Shown here in pieces: positions 7,985-16,700 of a DNA stretch of 30,461 nucleotides (position 1 is its first letter; every line of letters begins with the position of its first letter). Source of the DNA: Ruminococcus sp. CAG:488 (GTDB taxonomy: Bacteria > Bacillota > Clostridia > Oscillospirales > Acutalibacteraceae). The DNA lies in contig HF999647.1 of the NCBI GenBank assembly GCA_000434055.1, forward strand, positions 294,338 to 324,798. The letters are read 5' to 3'. A model generated the notes under the pieces. That model worked only from the letters and a program-made list of their open reading frames with translations, was not told the DNA's origin and ran no database searches. The translations under genes and the position numbers were made by a program.

Positions 7985-9208
7985 ATGGGCAAGATTAAAA
8001 AAGTTGTACTGGCTTATTCCGGAGGTCTCGACACCTCAATAATCATTCCGTGGCTTAAAGAAAATTACGATAATTGCGAGGTTGTTGCCGTTTGTGCAAA
8101 TGTCGGTCAGACGGGTGAGCTTGACGGACTTGAGAAAAGGGCAAAGGCGAGCGGAGCTTCAAAGCTTTACATTGAAGATTTGACAGACGAGTTCGTTGAT
8201 GATTATGTAATTCCGACCATGCAGGCGGGTGCAGATTATGAGGGTTATCTCCTCGGTACAAGCTTTGCGAGACCCGTAATCGCAAAGAGACTTGTTGAAA
8301 TTGCTAAGGCCGAAGACGCAGACGCTATTTGCCACGGCAGCACAGGCAAGGGCAACGATCAGGTCCGTTTTGAGCTTGCGATTATGCACTTTGCTCCGAA
8401 AATGAAGATTATTACCCCGTGGCGTGAATGGGATATTCAGAGCCGTGATGAGGAAATCGACTATGCCGAGGCGCACAATATTCCTCTTAAAATCAGCCGT
8501 GAGACAAACTATTCAAAGGATAAAAATCTTTGGCATTTGAGCCATGAGGGCCTCGATCTTGAGGATCCGTCAAACGAGCCGCAGTATGAGAAACACGGGT
8601 TCCTTGAGCTTGGCGTTTTCCCGACTCAAGCACCCAACAAGTCGGAATATGTCGAAATTGATTTTAAAAAGGGCGTTCCGATTAAGCTGAACGGCAAGAC
8701 GGAAAAAGCATCCGAAATAATAAAAGAATTGAACCAGATTGGCGGTAAGAACGGTATCGGTCTTTATGACGTTGTTGAAAACCGTCTTGTTGGAATGAAA
8801 TCGAGAGGCGTTTATGAGACCCCGGGCGGAACAATTCTTTACCGTGCCCATGAAGTCCTTGAAACGCTTGTTCTTGACAGAGATACGCTTCATAAGAAGA
8901 AGGAGCTTGCTGTTACCTTCGGCGAGCTTGTCTATGACGGAAAATGGTTCACTCCGCTTCGTCATGCGCTTTCTGCTTTTGTTGAGGATACTCAGCAGAA
9001 TGTTACCGGTAAGGTTCGTTTGAGACTCTATAAGGGTAATATTATTAACGCCGGCGTTTGGTCGCCGTACTCACTCTATCGTGAGGATATTGCAACATTC
9101 GATGCCGGCGGAGAATACCGTCAGTCGGATGCGACAGGATTTATCAGCATTTACGGCCTGCCGACAAGAGTTCAGGCAACCGTTGATGAAGAAAATAAAA
9201 ATAAATAA
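7985..9208 (+). CDS. argG: Argininosuccinate synthase
   Basis: Cytosolic ATP-dependent enzyme joining citrulline and aspartate to argininosuccinate, the penultimate step of arginine synthesis. The 407 residues match the family length. Seen: the ATP pyrophosphatase P-loop AYSGGLDTSIIIPW at the N-terminus, the citrulline/aspartate site segment CHGSTGKGNDQVRFEL, and the second conserved block ETPGGTILYRAHEVLE. AAAGGAG stands about 9 bases before the ATG. It is 16 bases after the YoaK-like gene and 18 bases before purA, so it is mid-operon. argH is not in the window. Confidence 0.97.
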   Translation: MGKIKKVVLAYSGGLDTSIIIPWLKENYDNCEVVAVCANVGQTGELDGLEKRAKASGASKLYIEDLTDEFVDDYVIPTMQAGADYEGYLLGTSFARPVIAKRLVEIAKAEDADAICHGSTGKGNDQVRFELAIMHFAPKMKIITPWREWDIQSRDEEIDYAEAHNIPLKISRETNYSKDKNLWHLSHEGLDLEDPSNEPQYEKHGFLELGVFPTQAPNKSEYVEIDFKKGVPIKLNGKTEKASEIIKELNQIGGKNGIGLYDVVENRLVGMKSRGVYETPGGTILYRAHEVLETLVLDRDTLHKKKELAVTFGELVYDGKWFTPLRHALSAFVEDTQQNVTGKVRLRLYKGNIINAGVWSPYSLYREDIATFDAGGEYRQSDATGFISIYGLPTRVQATVDEENKNK

Positions 9209-9226
9209 TCAAAGGAGAAGATCAAT

Positions 9227-10498
9227 ATGCTTTCGGCAGTTGTAGGAATTAACTGGGGTGACGAGGGTAAGGGTCGAATTGTCGATTATCTCGCACCGAA
9301 ATACGATGTTGTTTCAAGATATCAGGGCGGCAACAATGCAGGCCATACAGTTGTTAATGACAAGGGCAAGTTTATTCTTAACCTTTTGCCCTCGGGAATT
9401 CTTCAGGACGGAACGGTTAATGTCCTCGGAACAGGAATGGTAATTGATATTGAACACCTTGTCAATGAAATCGGCAAGCTGCGTGAGGGCGGAATCAAGA
9501 TTTCTCCCAAAAATCTCAAAATCAGCGACCGTGCAACGATTTGTATGCCGTATCACCGCTTGCAGGATTGCCTTGAGGAGGACAGACTTTCAGATAAAAA
9601 GTTCGGTTCAACAAGACGAGGTATAGGACCTGTTTATTCGGATAAATACATGAAAAAGACCATTCGTATGGGTGACCTCTTTGACCTTGAAAGCATCAAG
9701 GAGCATCTTTATGACATTGTTGAGTGGAAAAATCTTATAATAGTCGGCGGATATCACCATGAACCGATTGATGCCGAGGAGATGTACAACTGGCTCAAAA
9801 CCTACGGCGAACCGCTGCTTCCATATATTTGCGACACGTCGGAATACCTCACAAAGGCTGCAAACAAAAATAAGAACATTCTTTTTGAGGCTCAGCTCGG
9901 TGCGATGAGAGATATTGACTTCGGTATTTATCCTTACACCTCATCGTCAAACAGTATCGCTGCTTTTTCAACAATAGGCGCAGGTATTCCGCAAGTCAAT
10001 CTTGATGAGTGCATAGGCATTATGAAAGCGTATTCAACCTGTGTCGGCGAAGGTCCGTTTACTTGTGAGCTTTTCGGCGATGAGGCGGAGAAGCTTCGAA
10101 AGGCCGGCAATGAATACGGAGCCGCTACCGGCAGACCGAGAAGAGTCGGCGGATTTGATATCGTTGCTTCAAAATACGGTGTAAAAGTTCAGAACGCAAC
10201 TTATATTGCGCTGACTAAGCTTGACGTGCTTTCCTATATGGACAAGATACCCGTCTGCGTTGCATATGAATATGACGGAAAAACTATAGACTTCTTCCCG
10301 TCCGGCAATGTGCTAAACAAAGCAGTGCCTGTCTATGAGTATCTTGACGGTTGGAAAGAGGATATCTCAAAGTGCCGCTCATATTCGGAGCTTCCGGAGA
10401 ACGCACGCAAATATATTGAATACATTGAAAAGAATGTTGGTTGTAAAATTAAGTATATTTCCGTCGGTGCAGAAAGAGACGCTTTGATTGAAAAATAA
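9227..10498 (+). CDS. purA: Adenylosuccinate synthase
   Basis: GTP-dependent enzyme of AMP synthesis, converting IMP and aspartate to adenylosuccinate; cytosolic homodimer. The 423 residues match the family. Seen: WGDEGKGRIVDYL (phosphate-binding loop with catalytic Asp), GGNNAGHTVV (catalytic His), RRGIGPVYSDK, and the C-terminal GAATGRPRRVGGFD that binds IMP and closes the active site. The residue before WGDEGKG is Asn, where most family members have Gln (QWGDEGKG); this is a conservative change. GGAG precedes the ATG. It is the last gene of the cluster with the aminotransferase and argG. Confidence 0.97.
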   Translation: MLSAVVGINWGDEGKGRIVDYLAPKYDVVSRYQGGNNAGHTVVNDKGKFILNLLPSGILQDGTVNVLGTGMVIDIEHLVNEIGKLREGGIKISPKNLKISDRATICMPYHRLQDCLEEDRLSDKKFGSTRRGIGPVYSDKYMKKTIRMGDLFDLESIKEHLYDIVEWKNLIIVGGYHHEPIDAEEMYNWLKTYGEPLLPYICDTSEYLTKAANKNKNILFEAQLGAMRDIDFGIYPYTSSSNSIAAFSTIGAGIPQVNLDECIGIMKAYSTCVGEGPFTCELFGDEAEKLRKAGNEYGAATGRPRRVGGFDIVASKYGVKVQNATYIALTKLDVLSYMDKIPVCVAYEYDGKTIDFFPSGNVLNKAVPVYEYLDGWKEDISKCRSYSELPENARKYIEYIEKNVGCKIKYISVGAERDALIEK

Positions 10499-10517
10499 AC
10501 CTTCAATATTACCTAAA

Positions 10518-10551
10518 GCAAAGGACAGAGACCGAAGTCTCTGTCCTTTGC
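10518..10551 (+). repeat. Perfect 15-bp hairpin after purA, without U-tract
   Basis: GCAAAGGACAGAGAC (10518-10532) pairs perfectly with 10537-10551 across a CGAA loop. It begins 20 bases after the purA stop. The plus strand continues CGTGAGGACG, with no run of T, so it is not a canonical intrinsic terminator; the minus-strand continuation (TTTAGGT) is only weakly U-rich. It may end or protect the operon mRNA. Confidence 0.8.
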
Positions 10552-10591
10552 CGTGAGGACGCATAATGAGTTTATTATATATTGACACTTA

Positions 10592-10600
10592 TGTTATAAT
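10592..10600 (+). promoter_or_regulatory. Extended -10 promoter before the formyl-THF cyclo-ligase gene
   Basis: TGTTATAAT (10592-10600) is an extended -10 box. The predicted start near 10607 leaves a leader of about 15 bases that contains little beyond the AAAGGTGG ribosome site. A TTGACA at 10582-10587 is only 7 bases away, too close to be the matching -35. Confidence 0.4.
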
Positions 10601-10621
10601 CTTTCCAAAGGTGGTAATGCG

Positions 10622-11188
10622 ATGAACAAGATTGAACTTCGAGAAAAGTGCAGAGAGATAATTAACGGCACACCTCCCGAAAAATTTGTTGAATGGGGCG
10701 AGAAAATTTCCGTTAATGTGCTCGCTTCAAACGAGTGGAAAAATGCCGAAACGGTGTTCGTCTTTGCTTCAATGGGGAACGAACCCGATACAAAACTGTT
10801 GATTTTGAATGCAATGAAGGAGGGCAAGCGGCTTTGCGTTCCGAGAATAACGGGTGACGGCACAATGGAAGCCGTTGAAATAAAAAATTTTTCCGCGCTT
10901 AAAACCGGAAAGTTCGGAATTCCCGAACCGGTCGATGGCTGTAATGCTGTTGAAAAAAGCGAGATTGATTTGATCTTGCTCCCATGCTTTGCTGCCGATG
11001 AGAGCGGAAACAGACTCGGAAAGGGCGGCGGATTTTACGACAGGTTTTGCGAAGGAACCGATTGCGGGAAAATTATAATTTGTCCCGAATTGTTTTTGAT
11101 GAAACAAGGAGTAATTCCGACAGAAGAGCATGATGTTGCCGCAGATAATGTTGCAACAGAGAAAAAATTTATCAGAGTGAGGCGATAA
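10622..11188 (+). CDS. 5-formyltetrahydrofolate cyclo-ligase
   Basis: A 188-residue member of the MTHFS family (YgfA/FAU1-like), which uses ATP to turn 5-formyl-tetrahydrofolate into 5,10-methenyl-tetrahydrofolate and so recovers stored folate for one-carbon metabolism. Family features: the N-terminal lysine/arginine-rich helix, the central VPRITGDGTMEAVEI substrate strand, the FGIPEP motif and the nucleotide-binding RLGKGGGFYDRF near residue 136. AAAGGTGG lies at good distance from the ATG. Its stop is 2 bases before the GH3 beta-glucosidase start, so the two are in one transcript although their functions are unrelated. Confidence 0.92.
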   Translation: MNKIELREKCREIINGTPPEKFVEWGEKISVNVLASNEWKNAETVFVFASMGNEPDTKLLILNAMKEGKRLCVPRITGDGTMEAVEIKNFSALKTGKFGIPEPVDGCNAVEKSEIDLILLPCFAADESGNRLGKGGGFYDRFCEGTDCGKIIICPELFLMKQGVIPTEEHDVAADNVATEKKFIRVRR

Positions 11189-11190
11189 AT

Positions 11191-13602
11191 ATGGATTTCA
11201 AAAAGAGTTTTAACAGGGCCGTAACGAATGTTGTTCAGTTCTTTGCAAACGGACTTTCACAGAGCGCGACCGACAGGGACGCTGAAGAAAAAGAAGTAAC
11301 TCCGGGTATGCCGGAGCTTCTGAGACGCGCGGCGGCAGAGGGAGCTGTTCTGATTGAAAACAATGGAGTTCTTCCGCTGAAAGAGGGCACAAAGGTTGCG
11401 CTTTTCGGTATAACGGGATATGAAAGTCATTATGTCGGATACGGCTCGGGCGGAGATGTAAACAAGCCGTATGCTGTCAGCTTTGCCGACGGAATCGAAA
11501 ACTGCGACAGGCTTGAAATTGACAAAGTACTTGAAAGCACATACAAAAACTGGGACAAGCAAAACCCGATAAATCACGGCTTTTGGGGGCACTGGCCGTT
11601 TTATTTCCCGGAGATGCCTCTTGATAAACAAACGGTCAGGGAATCTAAATCCCGAAATGATGTTGCTGTGGCGGTTATCGGCCGTTCGGCAGGTGAGGAC
11701 AGGGATTGTAACCTTGAAAAAGGCAGCTATTACCTTGCCGATGACGAGATTGCAATGCTCGATATGATAGCCGCAGAGTTTGATAATATTGTTATTCTGC
11801 TCAATATCGGCGGAATTACGGACATGACATGGGTCGAAAAATACAGGGATAAAATCGGCGCGATTCTGATTGTGTGGCAGGGCGGCATGGAGTGCGGCAA
11901 TGCCGCGGCAGACCTGCTATGCGGCAACGTTTCTCCGAGCGGGCGTCTCACGGATACAATTGCAAAGCGCTATGAGGATTATCCGTCCTCGTCAAGCTTC
12001 GGCGGCAAGGACTTTAACGAGTATAAAGAGGATATCTATGTCGGCTACAGATATTTCGAGACCTTTGCCAAGGACAAGGTTCTTTATCCGTTCGGCTACG
12101 GATTGAGCTATACCGATTTTGAAATATCGTCGAATATGTCAGAAGAAACGGACAGGGGATTCAGATTTGCTGTCAGCGTAAAAAACATAGGTCACTCGGT
12201 CGGCAAAGAGGTCGTTCAGCTTTACCTGCGTAAGCCGTGCGGCAGACTCGGCAATCCCGAGAGAATTCTTGTCGCTTTTAAAAAGACGGGCGAGCTTGCG
12301 CCGAACGAAGAAGCAAGACTTGATTTGTTCGTCGAAAAATCTCAGCTTTCGTCATACGACGAGGACATCAGCGCCTACGTTATCGAGAGAGGAAAATATG
12401 AATTTTTCCTCGGAAAGAATGTCCGAGACAATGATTTGATTTACAGCTTTGAAAAGACAGATGAAGAAATAATCAGTCAGCTCGTTCAGTCGTCCGCTCC
12501 GATTGAGAAGCTTGAAGTTATGAAAGCCTGCGAGGAAAGCGGCAAACGGGTTATAAAGCAAAGAACTGTAAGAACAAGAGAATATGACCTCGGCAAACGG
12601 ATACTTGAAAACCTGCCGAAAGCAATTCCGCAGACGGGCGATAAGGGCTTGAAGCTCAGCGACGTTAAGAGCGGTGAATGCACCATGGAGCAGTTCGTCG
12701 CTCAGTTGAGCAACAAGGAGCTTGAAGCGATATCGAGAGGCGATTATGTGATGAACAGTCCGCTCGGCGCAAAGGGCAATGCCGGAGTTTTCGGAGGAGT
12801 TCTTCATTCATTGAGAGCAAAGGGCATTGAGCCGATAACGACGACGGACGGCCCTTCCGGCATCCGACTTTCCGCAAGCTGTTCGCTTATGCCTGTCGGA
12901 ACGCTTTTTGCCTGCTCGTTCAACCCCGAGCTTGTAGAGGAGGTTTATTCGGCAATTGCGGCTGAAATGAAAGCAAAAGGCTCCGATGTTTTGCTTGCAC
13001 CGGGAATGAATATTCACAGGAATCCCCTTTGCGGCAGAAATTTTGAATACTACAGTGAGGACCCGTATTTGGCGGGTAAGACCGCAGCGGCAGCAGTCAG
13101 GGGAATACAGTCACGCGGAGCATCGGCTTGTCCGAAGCATTTTGCCTGCAACAGTCAGGAAAAACGCCGCAATATGAATGATTCACGTCTTTCCGAGCGA
13201 GCACTTAGAGAGATTTATCTCAAGGGCTTTGAAATCTGCGTTAAGGAGTCCGAGCCGAAAAATATCATGACCTCGTATAACCGAATAAACTCGGTTTACG
13301 GTCATTATAATTACGAACTTTGCACGACGATTCTTCGAGATGAATGGGGCTACAAGGGCAACGTTATCACTGATTGGTGGATGAAAAGCGAGAGAAGTCC
13401 CGAGTTCCCGTCAATCAGGGATCAGGCATACCGTGTACGGGCGCAGGTAGATGTGCTTATGCCCGGCGGAGGAAGGTCAAAACGCCGCAGACCCGACGGA
13501 ACACTGCTTGAATCGCTCGGCAAACAGGGCGGAATAACTCTCGGTGAGCTTCAACGGACGGCAATCAATGTCTTGAAAGCGGTTATCGACATAAAAATAT
13601 AA
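11191..13602 (+). CDS. Family 3 beta-glucosidase with circularly permuted domains
   Basis: An 803-residue glycoside hydrolase family 3 enzyme, expected to release glucose from cellobiose or other beta-glucosides. The domain order is swapped against usual GH3 enzymes: the alpha/beta sandwich domain is first (about 40-300, GAVLIENNGVLPLKEG), then the fibronectin III-like domain (about 310-425, GKEVVQLYLRKP), then the TIM-barrel domain last (about 520-800). The barrel holds TTDGPSGIRL, CPKHFACNSQE, the MTSYNRIN strand and the nucleophile Asp728 in VITDWW. Ruminococcus albus and Butyrivibrio beta-glucosidases are known to have this order. There is no signal peptide, so it should act inside the cell on imported cellodextrins. 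It begins 2 bases after the cyclo-ligase gene. Confidence 0.93.
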   Translation: MDFKKSFNRAVTNVVQFFANGLSQSATDRDAEEKEVTPGMPELLRRAAAEGAVLIENNGVLPLKEGTKVALFGITGYESHYVGYGSGGDVNKPYAVSFADGIENCDRLEIDKVLESTYKNWDKQNPINHGFWGHWPFYFPEMPLDKQTVRESKSRNDVAVAVIGRSAGEDRDCNLEKGSYYLADDEIAMLDMIAAEFDNIVILLNIGGITDMTWVEKYRDKIGAILIVWQGGMECGNAAADLLCGNVSPSGRLTDTIAKRYEDYPSSSSFGGKDFNEYKEDIYVGYRYFETFAKDKVLYPFGYGLSYTDFEISSNMSEETDRGFRFAVSVKNIGHSVGKEVVQLYLRKPCGRLGNPERILVAFKKTGELAPNEEARLDLFVEKSQLSSYDEDISAYVIERGKYEFFLGKNVRDNDLIYSFEKTDEEIISQLVQSSAPIEKLEVMKACEESGKRVIKQRTVRTREYDLGKRILENLPKAIPQTGDKGLKLSDVKSGECTMEQFVAQLSNKELEAISRGDYVMNSPLGAKGNAGVFGGVLHSLRAKGIEPITTTDGPSGIRLSASCSLMPVGTLFACSFNPELVEEVYSAIAAEMKAKGSDVLLAPGMNIHRNPLCGRNFEYYSEDPYLAGKTAAAAVRGIQSRGASACPKHFACNSQEKRRNMNDSRLSERALREIYLKGFEICVKESEPKNIMTSYNRINSVYGHYNYELCTTILRDEWGYKGNVITDWWMKSERSPEFPSIRDQAYRVRAQVDVLMPGGGRSKRRRPDGTLLESLGKQGGITLGELQRTAINVLKAVIDIKI

Positions 13603-13633
13603 ATTTCACTTGTGCAATCATACAAATTTGTAA

Positions 13634-13671
13634 GGCAAAATCCCGTTTAGGTTGATTTTGCCTTTATTATT
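13634..13671 (+). terminator. Intrinsic terminator after the GH3 gene
   Basis: GGCAAAATC (13634-13642) pairs with GATTTTGCC (13654-13662) across an 11-base loop and is followed by TTTATTATT. Located 31 bases after the GH3 stop codon. Confidence 0.85.
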
Positions 13672-13721
13672 TGATAAAATAAAAATGATTATGAACTAAA
13701 TATTCAGAGGAAGAGTTAACT

Positions 13722-16700
13722 ATGAAAAAGATAATTTCATTATTGATGGCAACGGTTATTGCTATAGGCTGTCTGCCCATAACAACATTTGCGGCATATA
13801 ATAACGGCGGAAAAGCATATTCCGAAAACACCGATGAGGTGTATTTCAGCTCCGGATATGCTCAGGTCGGTGTGCCGATAAGCGTAAAGGTCAAGGAATC
13901 CGACACGGATATTCTCTATAAATGGTATATAAACGGCGACGAGATAAGCAACAGCGGCGACAGCTACACCCCGGTTGAGGCCGATCTTGAGTCCATGCTG
14001 ACCGCAGAGGCTTACGGCGCTGACGGCGAAAAAATCGGAGCGGCAAATATGCTCATAAGCAAGCTGCCCGTTATTTATATCGAAACGAAAAACAGGGAGC
14101 AGATAACTGTTAAGGGTAAGGTTTTGAAGGCTCATATGAAGATTCAGGGCAATTCTGAGTTTAACGATGCTTCGGTTCTTTATGACGGCGAAACGGATAT
14201 AAAGGGCAGGGGTAATTCAACATGGCTTGCGAATAAAAAGCCTTACAAATTGAAGCTCGCTTCAAAATCAAATCTGCTCGGAATGGGAAAAAACAAGCAT
14301 TGGGTTTTGCTGTCCAATCCTTATGACAAGACGCTTTTAAGAAATAAGCTGACGTATGACCTTGCGGAGGAAATGGGTCTTGATACTATGAGCTCGCAGT
14401 GGGTTGACGTGGTTTTCAACGGCAAGGTTGTCGGCAATTATCTTCTTTGTGAGCATGTTCGCATAGGCAGTACCCGCGTTGACATAACTAACTGGGACGA
14501 TATCGCCGAAGACGTGGCAAAAGCCATTTACAAGGCAAATAAAAAATCCATGAGCAAGGATGAGCGTGACGAGCTTTCTGCGCTTATGGAGGATAATATG
14601 AACTGGGTGACCGACGGCTCGGTTACATATAAGGGAAAAACTTATAAAATTTCGGATTACTATGAGCTGCCGAGTGCAAACGGAGGATATCTCCTTGAGT
14701 GCTTCGGTTCGGAAAAACCGCGATTTGTCTCAAAGGGCGGTTACGGAGTTTGCATAAGCAAGCCCGAGGGTATCGGAAAAGGTATGCTCAGTGAGATTCA
14801 AGCCTATTATTCTGCCTTTGAGGAAGCGACGCAGGCAGAGGACTTTTGCGCCGAATATAACGGAAAAAAGGTGAGATATTCCGAGCTTGCCGATGCAGAG
14901 TCTTTTGCAAAGGGCATTTTATTTAACGAAATTTTTCATAATCAGGATTTCCTGCGTGACAGCACATATATGTACAAGGATGTTGACGGAAAGCTTATTT
15001 TCGGTCCTGTTTGGGATATGGATATAAGTGCCGATAATTCATCTTATATATATCCACACAACTCTTGGGTTTGCTTTACCAGAGGAAATATTCTGAAGAT
15101 GCTCAGAGATCCTGCGTTTTTAAAGTTAGTTTATGACGCATACAGGGAATATCGCTATACAATAATTGAAAAATTTGTTATGCCGAGCGGTGATATTGAC
15201 ACGGCACACGAAAAAATCTATGAATCGGGAATTTCCAACGACATGCTTTGGAATACATATGCGAGCTTTGAAGATGACACGGAAAATTTAAAGCTATGGC
15301 TTAGCCGCAGACTCGATTGGATAGACAGCCAAACGACGAGCTTTGAGACTTTTTACTCCTCTGTTAACGGCACAAAGCTCAACAATTCGGGCAGCACAAT
15401 GCTTGAGCTGAACGGCTCACAGCTTGAAATAACGATGAACGATACTGGCATTACAGCGTGTAAGGTGCTTGTGAACGGTACGGAGGTTAAAACGCTTTCA
15501 TATAATGCACATACCTCGGTTAATCTCGGTACGCTTGCGGAAAACAGCGTTGTCAGCGTTATGAGCTATGACGTAAGCGGTAATTTCCTCGGTATGTCAA
15601 CCGTGACGAGCTATAACGAACCTGTCAGTCTGAAAATGACAAAGGCTCCGACCAAGAACGTGTATAATTCGGGAGATAAAATCGAGCTCAACGGACTTGA
15701 ACTCAAGGCAGTTTATGCCGACGGGTCGGAAAAGACCGTTCGGCCCGAGTCGGCGCTTTCATATGTTGAAGATTGCATGGGAGCACAGGAGTCCGTGTAC
15801 AATGAGATAACCGACAAAATCGGCAATACATATATTTCACTCAGATATCGCGGACTGAAGGTCGATTATAAAATAAATAAAAATCCGAACGAGGACGCCG
15901 AAAAGGTTGCGAAGCTTATTGAAATGCTTCCCTTGAATAATTTTGAGGATAATCTCGAAAATGTTTTCAATGCGAAGCAGGAGTACGATGCGCTCAGCGA
16001 CACGGCTAAGAAAAAGGTCACGAATTCTTCCAAGCTTGAAGCGGCAATGAAGAAAATCAATGAGCTTTCAAAGAACAGCGATACCCCGATTCTCGGCTGC
16101 TATATCGACCGTTATGCCCGTGTCGGGCAGAAGAATAAGGTTGTGGTTATCGCAAAGGGCAAGCCGAACAAAATAAGATTTTTTATCGGCGGTAGCACGA
16201 CTACGATTCCCGTTGCAAACCGTGATTATTGCATCTCCGAGAAGCAGATTGCCGGCTACAATGTTATGACGATAGTTTATTATCTCGGCGGCAGTGATGT
16301 TGATGTCGGAGCATATTATAATCATATTCAAAAGGGCGAATTCTATCATCTCAATGTAAAAAAAGCAATTGAAAACCGCAGCGGAATGATAAAAAATATC
16401 CGCTATAACAAGTCGACGGCTTCGGCAGGCGAAATTGCCGAGCTAAATGTTACTGTTAATAACCGTGTTGAAATGCTGACAGCAACCTGCGACGGCCTCG
16501 AATTTGCGGCTGTTCCGGAAAACGGCAAAGCAACTCTTGAGATAACTCCTGCCGTATCGGGATTGAAGAATATTGAAATCAGCTATATTGCGGACGGTGA
16601 GCTTCACGAATATAAAACCGTTTCGCTCTATGTCAGGGAGAAGAAAGCCGATGAAGCCTTCACGGCACTCAGATTCCCGTCGGCTACAGCAGAGGACACG

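Noticed and set aside
10582..10600. TTGACA plus TATAAT as a -35/-10 pair before the cyclo-ligase gene.
   Set aside because: The spacing is only 7 bases, far below 16-18. The -10 was kept as an extended -10 promoter on its own.
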